This document shows, one piece after another, positions 7,959-15,724 of a stretch of 64,000 bases of DNA. The stretch is taken from contig NZ_CP083950.1 of NCBI RefSeq assembly GCF_006439395.2, positions 5,197,001 through 5,261,000 of the forward strand, given 5' to 3'. The position numbers and the translations under genes were made by a program. How positions within the stretch are numbered: position 1 is the first letter of the stretch; each line of letters begins with the position of its first letter. The notes beneath the pieces were generated by a model. That model was given only the letters and a program-made list of their open reading frames with translations. It made no database searches and was not told the origin of the DNA. The DNA comes from Mesorhizobium sp. B4-1-4. GTDB taxonomy: Bacteria; Pseudomonadota; Alphaproteobacteria; Rhizobiales; Rhizobiaceae.

Positions 7959-9040
7959 TCTTCGGCCGCCACCAGGATCGTGTCCTGCGCATCGAGGCCG
8001 AGGCGGATCGGCTGGCCGGGCGCCGGCAGCCGCGCCAGCACATCACCGCGGCAATAGTCGCGCAACGTCAGCTGGCGCCCATCGCGCAGCACCGCGTAGC
8101 AGACGAAGCTGTCGCCCTGGTAGATGATGTCGGCGACCGTGGCATCGAAGACGTTGATCCCGTTCGACGGCTCCGTTGTGGTGACCAACCGCAGCTTTTC
8201 GGGCCGCACCACCATCAGGTGCCGGCCCGAGGCCGGGGCCGGCATTGCTGTGTGGATACGTCTGTCCTCGCACCAGACCGCCCCGTCGCGGCATTCGACG
8301 GGCATGAAATTCGATTCGCCGATGAAGCCGGCGACGAATTGCGTCTTGGGCGCGGCGTATAGCGTTTCGGGCCGGTCGAGCTGTTCGATGCGGCCGGCGT
8401 TCATCACAGCGATGCGGTCCGACATGGTGATGGCTTCGCGCTGGTCGTGGGTGACATAGACCGTCGTCATGCCAAGCCGCCGGTGCAGTGCGCGCAGTTC
8501 GATCTGCATATGCTCGCGCAGGCCCTTGTCGAGCGCCGACAGGGGTTCGTCCATCAGCACGATGCGCGGCTCGAAGACGATGGCGCGCGCCAGCGCCACG
8601 CGCTGCCGCTGGCCGCCGGAGAGCTGGTCGACCCCCCGGTCGCCCAGGCCCTGCAGCTTCACCAGCTCCAGCGCCTTTTCGACACGCTGCGCCGTCTCGG
8701 CCGTCGCCACGCCACGCTGCTTCAGCGGAAAGGCGATGTTGTGGAAGACATTCATATGCGGGAACAGCGCATAGTTCTGGAACACCATGCCGATGTTGCG
8801 CTTGTGCGGCGGCGTGGTGATGATCTCGTCGTCGCCCACCTTGATGGAACCGGCATTGGCCCTGATGAAACCGGCGAGGATCATCAGCAGCGTCGTCTTC
8901 CCGGATCCGGAAGGGCCAAGCAGCGTCAGGAATTCGCCCGCCGCGACATCGAGGTTCAGGTCGCGCAGGACCGATACGGAGCCAAATCGTTTCTCGATCG
9001 CGCGCAAGCCGATCGGCAGCGCGGATGGCGCAATGGACAA
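7955..9040 (-). CDS. ABC transporter ATP-binding protein, PotA-type
   Basis: The 361-residue ATPase energises the importer encoded on either side. Walker A GPSGSGKTT lies at 42-50, the Q-loop at MVFQNYALFPHM, the signature at LSGGQRQRVALARA, Walker B at IVLMDEPLSALD, and the H-loop His in YVTHDQREA. The C-terminal third is a TOBE-type regulatory domain. The start is uncertain: a TTG at 9040 sits 9 nt after AGGGAG and was preferred to a GTG at 9046, which is too close to the same Shine-Dalgarno sequence. It lies 78 nt downstream of the binding-protein gene. Confidence 0.92.
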   Translation of the reverse strand: MSIAPSALPIGLRAIEKRFGSVSVLRDLNLDVAAGEFLTLLGPSGSGKTTLLMILAGFIRANAGSIKVGDDEIITTPPHKRNIGMVFQNYALFPHMNVFHNIAFPLKQRGVATAETAQRVEKALELVKLQGLGDRGVDQLSGGQRQRVALARAIVFEPRIVLMDEPLSALDKGLREHMQIELRALHRRLGMTTVYVTHDQREAITMSDRIAVMNAGRIEQLDRPETLYAAPKTQFVAGFIGESNFMPVECRDGAVWCEDRRIHTAMPAPASGRHLMVVRPEKLRLVTTTEPSNGINVFDATVADIIYQGDSFVCYAVLRDGRQLTLRDYCRGDVLARLPAPGQPIRLGLDAQDTILVAAEE

Positions 9041-9118
9041 GATCACTTTCTCCCTAGCCGGCAATTTTCAGGCGACGGAAGGCAGGGCGACGCTGGTGCC
9101 GCCCTGCCTTGTCAATGC

Positions 9119-10159
9119 CTATTGCTGGATCAGATTGTTGAACTTCTCGGTCGCCTCGACCAGATTGTCGCGCCAGAACTCGGCGTCCTGCAGCACCTGC
9201 TTCTTGACGTTCTCCGGCGACGAGTTGATGTCCTTGATCCGCTCCGGCGGGATCTTGCCGGTTTCGAAGGCCTTTTCGTTCACCGGTCCGTTGTCGACAT
9301 AGAGCGGCAGATTGGCCTGCAATTGCGGGCTGACGAACATCGCCAGCGCCTTCATCGCCGCGTCCTTGTTCTTGGCGCCCTTCGGGATCACCATGCAGTC
9401 GGCGGTCAGCACCCCCTGGTCGAAGGAGAAGCTGACCGGCGCGCCTTCCTTCTTCAGGGTGCCGGCGCGGCCGTTCCAGATGCTCGCCATGTCGACTTCG
9501 CCGTCCTTGACCAGCTGCATGGCCTGCGCGCCCGACGTCCACCAGGCGTCGACATGGCCGCGGATCTTGTCGACCGATTTCAGCGCGGCGTCGATGTCGA
9601 CGGGATAGACCTTGTCGATCGGCAGGCCGGAGGCGAGGGCGGCGACGCTCAACGTCTCGGTCGCCTGGCTGCTGCTCAGCGCGCGCCGCCCGGGAAATTT
9701 TTCCACGTTCCAGAAATCCGCCCAGGTCTTCGGGCCTTTGTCGCCGAAGACGTCGGTCCGGTAGATCAGCACGACGGAGGTGTAGGAGATGCCGACCCAG
9801 TCGTCATGGACGAGCTTCGGGTTGATGCCGCTCTTGTCGATAATGCCGTAATCGAGCTTTTCGAACAGCCCTTCCTTCGAGCCGCGCGCGCATTCGTCGG
9901 CGCCGAGTTCGGTGATGTCCCACTTCACCGCGTTGCCGGTTACTTGCAGTCGCACGTCGTCAAGCCCGTTGGTGGTGTCTTCCTTGATGGTGATGCCGAG
10001 CGCGTCGGCGGTCGGCTTGAAGAACGCCTTTGTCTGCGCCTCCTGATAGGTGCCGCCCCATGAGGCAACGGTGATCGTGTCGGCGGCGACGGCGGGCACT
10101 GCCACGGAGGCTGCGAGGCCGGCTATCGCGAAAGCTTTAAAGCTGCTGGTCCTGTTCAT
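9119..10159 (-). CDS. ABC transporter substrate-binding protein, PotD-like
   Basis: The 346-residue periplasmic protein starts with a signal peptide (MNRTSSFKAFAIAGLAASVA, cleavage probably after AVAA). The mature N-terminus DTITVASWGGTYQEA is characteristic of the spermidine/putrescine-like binding-protein family, and the fold continues through a type-II periplasmic binding architecture with WADFWNVEKFPGRRAL and DMASIWNGRAGTL. ATG at 10159 is preceded by GGAGAACTGAA. It is the first gene of the importer operon and is divergent from the GntR regulator, with a palindromic operator between them. Confidence 0.92.
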   Translation of the reverse strand: MNRTSSFKAFAIAGLAASVAVPAVAADTITVASWGGTYQEAQTKAFFKPTADALGITIKEDTTNGLDDVRLQVTGNAVKWDITELGADECARGSKEGLFEKLDYGIIDKSGINPKLVHDDWVGISYTSVVLIYRTDVFGDKGPKTWADFWNVEKFPGRRALSSSQATETLSVAALASGLPIDKVYPVDIDAALKSVDKIRGHVDAWWTSGAQAMQLVKDGEVDMASIWNGRAGTLKKEGAPVSFSFDQGVLTADCMVIPKGAKNKDAAMKALAMFVSPQLQANLPLYVDNGPVNEKAFETGKIPPERIKDINSSPENVKKQVLQDAEFWRDNLVEATEKFNNLIQQ

Positions 10160-10204
10160 TTCAGTTCTCCACCAGTGTTCCCATTTGTTCTTTGATTTGG
10201 CATG

Positions 10205-10224
10205 CGATTTTGTATACAATTTTG
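10205..10224. promoter_or_regulatory. Candidate GntR/FCD operator in the divergent promoter region
   Basis: The core TTGTATACAA at 10210-10219 is a perfect palindrome within an A/T-rich extension. FCD-type GntR regulators commonly bind sites of the form TNGTATACNA. It lies about 45 nt upstream of the binding-protein start and about 140 nt upstream of the GntR gene, where it could control both. The assignment to this regulator is inference. Confidence 0.55.
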
Positions 10225-10360
10225 AATGTAGCCAAGGGATCGGTGTTGTCAACACCGGCCGGCGCGATCTATTCGAGCCGGACAAGCCTGTGAGAGACGC
10301 AGCCACCCGCGTGGCAAATTGGACCGACAACGACTACAAACGTGGCAATGTCCGGCGTGA

Positions 10361-11086
10361 GTGCCGGAGGACTGGAAGCGGATCTTGGCCAAGGAAACGA
10401 AAAACACGCTGCGCGACTCGGTCTACACCTCGCTCAAGGCGATGATCGTGACCGGCCAGATTCCGCCTGGCGCCCGCGTCACCGAGAGCGACATCGCGGC
10501 GAAGCTCAATGTCAGCCGCACGCCGGTGCGCGAGGCCTTCAATCGCCTGGAGCGCGACGGGCTTGTTACCGGCCGGCCGCGCCAGGGCTATGCCGTCACC
10601 GAGTTCGACATCAATATGTTCCGCGAGGCCTTCGACATCCGCGAACTGCTCGACGGCCATGCCACGGAACTCGCGGCCGTCGCCGCGACCGAGAAGGACA
10701 AGGCGCGGCTGCGCGTGATGCTGGCCGAATGCGAGCGGCTTGCCGCCATTCCCGATCGCACCACAAAAGAAAAATTCCAGGAGCTGGAGGTCGGCATCGA
10801 TCTGCACCGCGTCATCGCGCAGATCAGCGGCAACGCCATGCTGCACGGCATGCTTTGCGGCATCCTCGACAAGTGCCAGCACTATGTCTGGACCGAACTG
10901 TTGTGGCTGGACGAATGGAAGATCGCCCGTGACGAGCATGCCGAGATCGTCGAGGCCATCTGCGCCGGCGACGCCGGCCGGGCCGGCATGCTGGCGCGTG
11001 CCCATGTGCGCGGCTCGCGCGAGAACGTGTTGCGCCTGCTGCAGGCCAAGTCCGATTACCAGAGTTTTCTCGCCAAGGCGTCCTGA
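10361..11086 (+). CDS. GntR-family transcriptional regulator, FCD subfamily
   Basis: The 241-residue regulator has an N-terminal winged helix (about 15-80) with the clear recognition region SDIAAKLNVSRTPVREAFNR followed by the wing GLVTGRPRQGYAV. An all-helical FCD effector domain (about 90-225) has metal-site-type His residues in DLHRVIA, DEHAEIVEAI and AHVRGS. It is divergent from the polyamine-type importer and so is probably its local regulator, responding to the imported compound or a product of it. The start is not certain: GTG at 10361 is used, and TTG at 10385 (MAKETKN) is an alternative with GGAAG just upstream. Confidence 0.9.
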   Translation: MPEDWKRILAKETKNTLRDSVYTSLKAMIVTGQIPPGARVTESDIAAKLNVSRTPVREAFNRLERDGLVTGRPRQGYAVTEFDINMFREAFDIRELLDGHATELAAVAATEKDKARLRVMLAECERLAAIPDRTTKEKFQELEVGIDLHRVIAQISGNAMLHGMLCGILDKCQHYVWTELLWLDEWKIARDEHAEIVEAICAGDAGRAGMLARAHVRGSRENVLRLLQAKSDYQSFLAKAS

Positions 11087-11107
11087 GCGGGTTGGGACGG
11101 CGCGCCT

Positions 11108-11872
11108 TCAGCCTTTGCGTTCCTGAAGGCTGTTGCCGCCGTCAACCACCAGCACGGCGCCATTGACATAGCTGGCGCCCTCCGATGCCAGGAACACGAC
11201 CGCCGCGGCCACTTCATGGGGCAGGCCGGCCCGCGCCGGCGGCGTATGCAGGGCCGCTGTCAGCTCCATCGCGCTCGACGCGCCGGTTTCGATCCAGCCG
11301 GGCGCGACCGCGTTGACGGTGATGCCGTCCTTTGCCATTTCCAGCGCCAGTGCGCGTGTCAGGCCGACCATGCCGGCCTTGGCGGCGGAATAGGCTGATG
11401 TGCCTTCGAAAGACACGATCGGCCCGGTGACCGACGCCACATTGACGACGCGTCCGTAGCCTGCTTCAACCATCGCCGGCAGAAACGCCCTGGTGACGAG
11501 GAACGCGGTCTTCAGGCTGACGTCGATTCCTTGATCCCAGTCGGCCTCGGTCATCGAGACAAACGCCTTGTCGGACGACGGCGATGCCAGCGAGCCCATG
11601 CCGGCATTGTTGACCAGGATATCGACCGCGCCGGCGGCCACCCGCAGCCGCGCGACATCGGCAGCCATGGTGAGGTCGGCAACCGTGGCAGTGGCATCGA
11701 TGCCTTCGCCGCGAAGCTCCGCGGCGCGATCCATCACACGCGCACTGGCCCCGGTCAGGAAAACGGCGTGCCCGGCTTTGCCGAGGTGACGGGCAATGGC
11801 GAAGCCGATTCCATCCGCCGCTCCCGCGCCGGTAATCAAGGCGCGTCTGATCTTGCTGGTGGTCGCGGCCAT
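11108..11872 (-). CDS. SDR-family NAD(P)-dependent oxidoreductase (FabG-like)
   Basis: The 254-residue classical short-chain dehydrogenase has the cofactor motif TGAGAADGIGFAIA at about 14-27, the NNAG motif (LVNNAGMG) near 88, the active-site Ser in VNVASVTG, and the YSAAK catalytic pair around 158-162. The PGWIETG segment and the C-terminal SYVNGAVLVVDGG follow the FabG pattern. ATG at 11872 is preceded by AAGGAG at good spacing. It converges on the GntR gene. Substrate unknown. An 8-bp inverted repeat (GCCTTCAG / CTGAAGGC, 11104-11130) at its 3' end has no T-tract. Confidence 0.9.
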   Translation of the reverse strand: MAATTSKIRRALITGAGAADGIGFAIARHLGKAGHAVFLTGASARVMDRAAELRGEGIDATATVADLTMAADVARLRVAAGAVDILVNNAGMGSLASPSSDKAFVSMTEADWDQGIDVSLKTAFLVTRAFLPAMVEAGYGRVVNVASVTGPIVSFEGTSAYSAAKAGMVGLTRALALEMAKDGITVNAVAPGWIETGASSAMELTAALHTPPARAGLPHEVAAAVVFLASEGASYVNGAVLVVDGGNSLQERKG

Positions 11873-12103
11873 GCGGGCTCCTTGGGGCTGGCATCATTTT
11901 CGATTGGTGGTTTGCCGGTTTACCGGCGCGCCCGCAATCCGACCTAACAAGATTGTTGGCGCAAGAGAACCCAATCCGAACGCGTCTATCCCCGCGCCAA
12001 CGGGTCCGCGCCTCCGTGCGAAGGACGACATTTTTGACATGCGGGGGACGCGCAACAACCAAGGCAGCGGGCTGCATCATCTCTTCGATGATTGGGGAGG
12101 CTG

Positions 12104-12121
12104 CATAAGCTGAAGCTTATG
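12104..12121. repeat. Perfect palindrome enclosing a start codon
   Basis: CATAAGCT and AGCTTATG form an 8-bp inverted repeat with a 2-base centre (GA). The last three bases, 12119-12121, are the probable ATG of the following gene. The DNA could be a protein-binding site or the RNA could fold over the start. Confidence 0.6.
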
Positions 12122-12967
12122 GACTCCTCCAACGATTCGAGCAAAGGTCAGGGCGCGGCGCTGCTGCTGGGGCCGGAAATGAGCGACAGTTTCGGATACA
12201 TCGCGTTCGGCGATGACGAGCTATACGCGCGCGGCGCGCTTTTCAGCGCGCTGAGGCTGCTGCACTATTGCCCGGGCGCGAAGATCACTGTCCTCACCGA
12301 CAGGCCGCAGATTTTCGACGGCTATCCCATCGGGACGATGGAGCTTACGGCGAGCCGGATGGCCGAAATGTCATTTGGCGGCCGATACCGCTTCGGCATC
12401 AAGGCGGCCGGCATCATCGATCTGCTGGAGTCCTGCGAGCGCCTGTTCCTCATGGACACGGACATGTATCCGATTGGCGACATTTCGGGCTGTTTCGGCC
12501 AGATTTCCCCCTCACATTCCGTCATGAACAGGTGCGAGGGCCGGCCAAAGCCCCCCTACCGTGCCCTCGAAGGCAGGCATTTCATGCTTGGCGAGAAAAT
12601 GCTGACCGGAAGCGAGCCGATGTGGAGCAGCGGGGTCCTGGGTGTCCACAATGCCGCCCTTCCCGCACTGAGCGACGCCTATCATGCAATCGAGCAACTG
12701 ATCGGTGTCGTAAGGGCGCATACGCCGGAACAATTCTGCATTGGTGTTGCGTTGGCCAGGGATGGATGCAGGATAACGCCGCACCGGCTGCCGATCCGAA
12801 ACTACACCACCAGGGGAAAGAAGCTCTTTGCCCGGCGACGGCTCGAAGCTTTCTTTGCCGGCTATGGCCACCTCGGCGTGGGCGAGCAGATCGAGCAGGC
12901 CGCCAGATACAGGCTTTGGCGGGCGCCAATGGATATGTGGAAGCAGCGGGGCATCTGGCATTTCTGA
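12119..12967 (+). CDS. Glycosyltransferase-like protein of unknown function
   Basis: The 282-residue soluble protein resembles nucleotide-diphospho-sugar transferases: an N-terminal alpha/beta region (FGYIAFGDDELYARGALFSA, then KITVLTDRPQIF) leads to LFLMDTDMYPIGD, whose DTD is a plausible metal- and sugar-nucleotide-binding DxD motif. A later SEPMWSSGVLGVHNAA segment fits the acceptor side of GT8-like folds. I do not recognise a named family, and the sugar and acceptor are unknown. ATG at 12119 lies inside an 18-bp palindrome; an upstream TTG at 12092 is in frame. The gene stands alone, convergent with the LysR gene. The roughly 220 bp upstream hold nothing else recognised. Confidence 0.65.
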   Translation: MDSSNDSSKGQGAALLLGPEMSDSFGYIAFGDDELYARGALFSALRLLHYCPGAKITVLTDRPQIFDGYPIGTMELTASRMAEMSFGGRYRFGIKAAGIIDLLESCERLFLMDTDMYPIGDISGCFGQISPSHSVMNRCEGRPKPPYRALEGRHFMLGEKMLTGSEPMWSSGVLGVHNAALPALSDAYHAIEQLIGVVRAHTPEQFCIGVALARDGCRITPHRLPIRNYTTRGKKLFARRRLEAFFAGYGHLGVGEQIEQAARYRLWRAPMDMWKQRGIWHF

Positions 12968-13015
12968 TGCCTGTCGTCCAGAAGTGGCTCCGGGGGGGCG
13001 GTCACAGGCAAGCAC

Positions 13016-13921
13016 TCACGTAACGGTTCTCATCCATGCCAGGAATGACTCGATGATCGTGGATCGCGGACTGTGATGCATCCAGACGACATAAAAGCTG
13101 TAGCCCGGCAAGGACAATGGATGCGCCTTGACGAGCGAGCCGTTCTCCAGTTCACGGCCGACCACAACGTCACTGCAGATCGCAATGCCTTGCCCGGCGA
13201 CAACCGCATCGATCGCGTGTAGTTCCTCGCGGAAGCTCAAATCCCAGGCTTTGTCCGGGACCAGGTCCGGATCGATCGAACGGGCCGTCGCCAGCCATCG
13301 GGGCCAGGTGGGAGCGTCCGGATCCCGATTCATCCAGTCAAAGTGGATCAGGGGATACCGCAGGAGATCGGCGGCACGCTCGATCGCTCGCCCGTCGCTC
13401 GCCAACAATCGGGGACTGCAAATGGGAAAGAAGGAATCGCGGCACACTTCCTGAGCGGCAACGCCCAAAGGCGGTCGGCGCGTGTAGCGGATCGCAACAT
13501 CCGCGGCGCCGGCACGAAGGTCGAGTACCGCGTCCGTTCCGATGATCTCCAGTGGCACGGCCGGGTTGGCCTCTCGCCATTTCGGTAACCGGGGCACCAG
13601 CCATCGGCTTGCGAAAGCGTTCGGGCTCGTCACCCGCAATGGCGATTGAACATCCGGCTCGGCGACTGCGGCAAGAGAGCCTGCGAGAAGATCGAAGCCG
13701 TTGCGAAGGATAGGAAACAGTCGCGCTCCCGCACTCGTCAGCACGAGCGGGCGCGGCCGGCGCTGGAACAGCTTGCGACCGCATATTTCTTCCAGCGAGC
13801 GGACCTGATGGCTGATCGCCGTCGGTGTCACGCCGAGCTCCGCTGCTGCCGCCTTGAAGCTGCCGTGCCGGGCTGCGGCCTCGAAGGCGTGCAAAGCGCG
13901 GAGCGGCGGACAGTTTCTCAT
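13016..13921 (-). CDS. LysR-family transcriptional regulator, GcvA-like
   Basis: The 301-residue regulator has the N-terminal helix-turn-helix (LRALHAFEAAARHGSFKAAA, then ELGVTPTAISHQVRSLEE) at about 7-50 and a type-II periplasmic-binding-like effector domain from about 90 on. The PLRALHAFEAAARHGS opening and VTPTAISHQV wording are typical of the GcvA subgroup. The ATG at 13921 is divergent from the covalent flavoprotein gene, with about 106 bp between them that should hold both promoters. By the usual LysR arrangement it probably regulates that gene. Confidence 0.92.
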   Translation of the reverse strand: MRNCPPLRALHAFEAAARHGSFKAAAAELGVTPTAISHQVRSLEEICGRKLFQRRPRPLVLTSAGARLFPILRNGFDLLAGSLAAVAEPDVQSPLRVTSPNAFASRWLVPRLPKWREANPAVPLEIIGTDAVLDLRAGAADVAIRYTRRPPLGVAAQEVCRDSFFPICSPRLLASDGRAIERAADLLRYPLIHFDWMNRDPDAPTWPRWLATARSIDPDLVPDKAWDLSFREELHAIDAVVAGQGIAICSDVVVGRELENGSLVKAHPLSLPGYSFYVVWMHHSPRSTIIESFLAWMRTVT

Positions 13922-14027
13922 GCCGGCAGCGTAGATGAATTCCTCTCATCCAGCAGCTAAGAATTTCGCTTTTGCAGAAGGCTGGTCCCTGTGAGACCGT
14001 AGTCCTGTTGGAGCGAGGACGATAACG

Positions 14028-15422
14028 ATGGAGATTCCACGACAGACCGATGTGCTATCGGGCCGATCCCATTTTTCGAGTCCCGTGATCGAACAGCTGC
14101 GGCAAGGCTTACGCGGCGAACTGGTGTTGCCGACAGACCCCACCTACGGCCAGGCGCGTGGGGTCTGGAACGGGGCGATCGACAGACGTCCCGCTGCCAT
14201 CGTCTTTTGCGCCCATCCCGATGATGTCGTTCTTGCCGTGGCCTATGCCAGGTCACAAGGCTGTCTTGTGGCCGTTCGCAGCGGCGGCCATAACGTTGCC
14301 GGTCTGTCCGTCTGCGACGATGGCATGGTGATCGATCTATCCCGCATGAAGAAGATCGTCGTCGATCCCGAGCGCCGCATCGCCAGGGCCGAGGCTGGCC
14401 TGAATCTCGGTGAATTCGACGCCGCTACACAGGCCCACGGTCTTGCGACGACCATGGGCGTCAACAGCGACACCGGCATTGCCGGCCTCACGCTCGGCGG
14501 CGGCTTCGGCAAGCTTGGACGCAAGCACGGCCTGAGCTGCGATAATCTGATCGCCGCTGAAATCGTCACCGCCGACGGCCGGCTGTTGCGGACAAGCGCC
14601 GGCGAGCATCCCGAACTGTTCTGGGGCTTGCATGGCGGCGGCGGCAATTTCGGCATAGTGACGGCATTCGAATACCGGCTGCATCCGCTCGGCCCGGCTC
14701 TTCTCGTCGGCTCGGTGCTTCACGCCTACGATCATGCGCGCGAGGCCATGCGGTTTTACGATCGGTTCTCCCGAGAAGCGCCGGACGAGTTGAGCGTCGA
14801 CGCCGCGCTCGTCACGTTGCCGACGGGCGACCGAGGCTTCAGCATCTCGGCCTGCTATGTCGGGCGACCCGAAGCGGGCGAACCTGTCATCGCACCGCTG
14901 ATGACATTCGGCTCCCCCATCGAAAGCCGCCTTCAGGCCGTTTCTTATCTTCAGATACAATCGGCGGGCGATAGCCTCTTTCCACGCGGGCGGCGCTATT
15001 ACTGGAAGGCGCAGTTTCTGCGCGAGATCAGCGACGGTGCGATCGACGCGTTGCTCGACCGTTACGCTGCGGCTCCCAATCGCTCCAGCCTGCTGGTTTT
15101 CCAACAGGTCGGCGGAGCCATCGCCCGCGTGCCGGCATCGGATTCGCCCTACGCCAATCGCGACGCGGCTGTCGATTGCTTCCCGATCGCCATCTGGGAC
15201 GATCCCGCCGATGACGAGGCGAATATAGGCTGGGCGCGCGACCTGTGGAATGCGGTGAGGCCATTCTCTACCGGCGGTGTCTATGCCAACAATCTCGGTG
15301 ATGAGGGTGACGAGCGCGTGCGGGACGCTTACGGTGGAAACTATGCACGCCTCGCCGCCATCAAGACGCAATACGACCCGACCAATTTCTTCCGACTGAA
15401 CCAGAATATCAGGCCTGGGTAA
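14028..15422 (+). CDS. FAD-binding oxidoreductase, berberine-bridge-enzyme/PCMH type
   Basis: This 464-residue flavoprotein has an N-terminal PCMH FAD-binding domain (about 50-225) and a C-terminal BBE segment with the Asn/Tyr-rich YGGNYARLAAIKTQYDPTNF motif. His88 in RSGGHNVAG matches the residue that carries the 8-alpha-histidyl FAD link. The second covalent Cys of bicovalent members is not present: the loop reads MGVNSDTGIAGLTLGGGFG. A single covalent link is therefore predicted, as in 6-hydroxynicotine-oxidase-like enzymes. Substrate unknown. It is divergent from the LysR gene and followed by an MFS remnant, which suggests a former catabolic or detoxification set. Confidence 0.9.
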   Translation: MEIPRQTDVLSGRSHFSSPVIEQLRQGLRGELVLPTDPTYGQARGVWNGAIDRRPAAIVFCAHPDDVVLAVAYARSQGCLVAVRSGGHNVAGLSVCDDGMVIDLSRMKKIVVDPERRIARAEAGLNLGEFDAATQAHGLATTMGVNSDTGIAGLTLGGGFGKLGRKHGLSCDNLIAAEIVTADGRLLRTSAGEHPELFWGLHGGGGNFGIVTAFEYRLHPLGPALLVGSVLHAYDHAREAMRFYDRFSREAPDELSVDAALVTLPTGDRGFSISACYVGRPEAGEPVIAPLMTFGSPIESRLQAVSYLQIQSAGDSLFPRGRRYYWKAQFLREISDGAIDALLDRYAAAPNRSSLLVFQQVGGAIARVPASDSPYANRDAAVDCFPIAIWDDPADDEANIGWARDLWNAVRPFSTGGVYANNLGDEGDERVRDAYGGNYARLAAIKTQYDPTNFFRLNQNIRPG

Positions 15423-15443
15423 TTCGCAATCCGTGAGAGAACC

Positions 15444-15724
15444 TTGCGCAGCCGCTGGACGATCCTGGCTGTCCTGTTCGTCGCCCGCGCGGCAATGGCG
15501 TTCCAGTTCCAGAGCGTCGGCGCCGTCGCGCCCCTTGCCGGCGATAGTCTTGGCGCGAGCCTGGCCGACATCGGCGACAAGGCGATCGTTCTCGCCGGCC
15601 TGCTGATGATGATGGCGGGTGAATGGCATGACGGCGTGGCCGTCCTGGAGCCCGCCCACAGGCGCATCGGCGATGTATCGGAGGCCGCACGCGCCTTGCG
15701 ACGCAATTTTGCGATCAAGGGCGT
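15444..15724 (+). pseudogene. Remnant of an MFS transporter (CynX/NimT-like) with internal deletion
   Basis: The frame begins LRSRWTILAVLFVARAAMAF and continues FQFQSVGAVAPLAGDSLGAS, an ordinary first helix of an MFS permease, then jumps from LADIG directly to DKAIVLAGLLMMMAG, which belongs to the third helix region of such proteins. The loop and second helix that should lie between are missing, and the sequence loses membrane character within 40 codons before running into the 3' end of the opposing gene. It directly follows the covalent flavoprotein gene. Confidence 0.5.
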
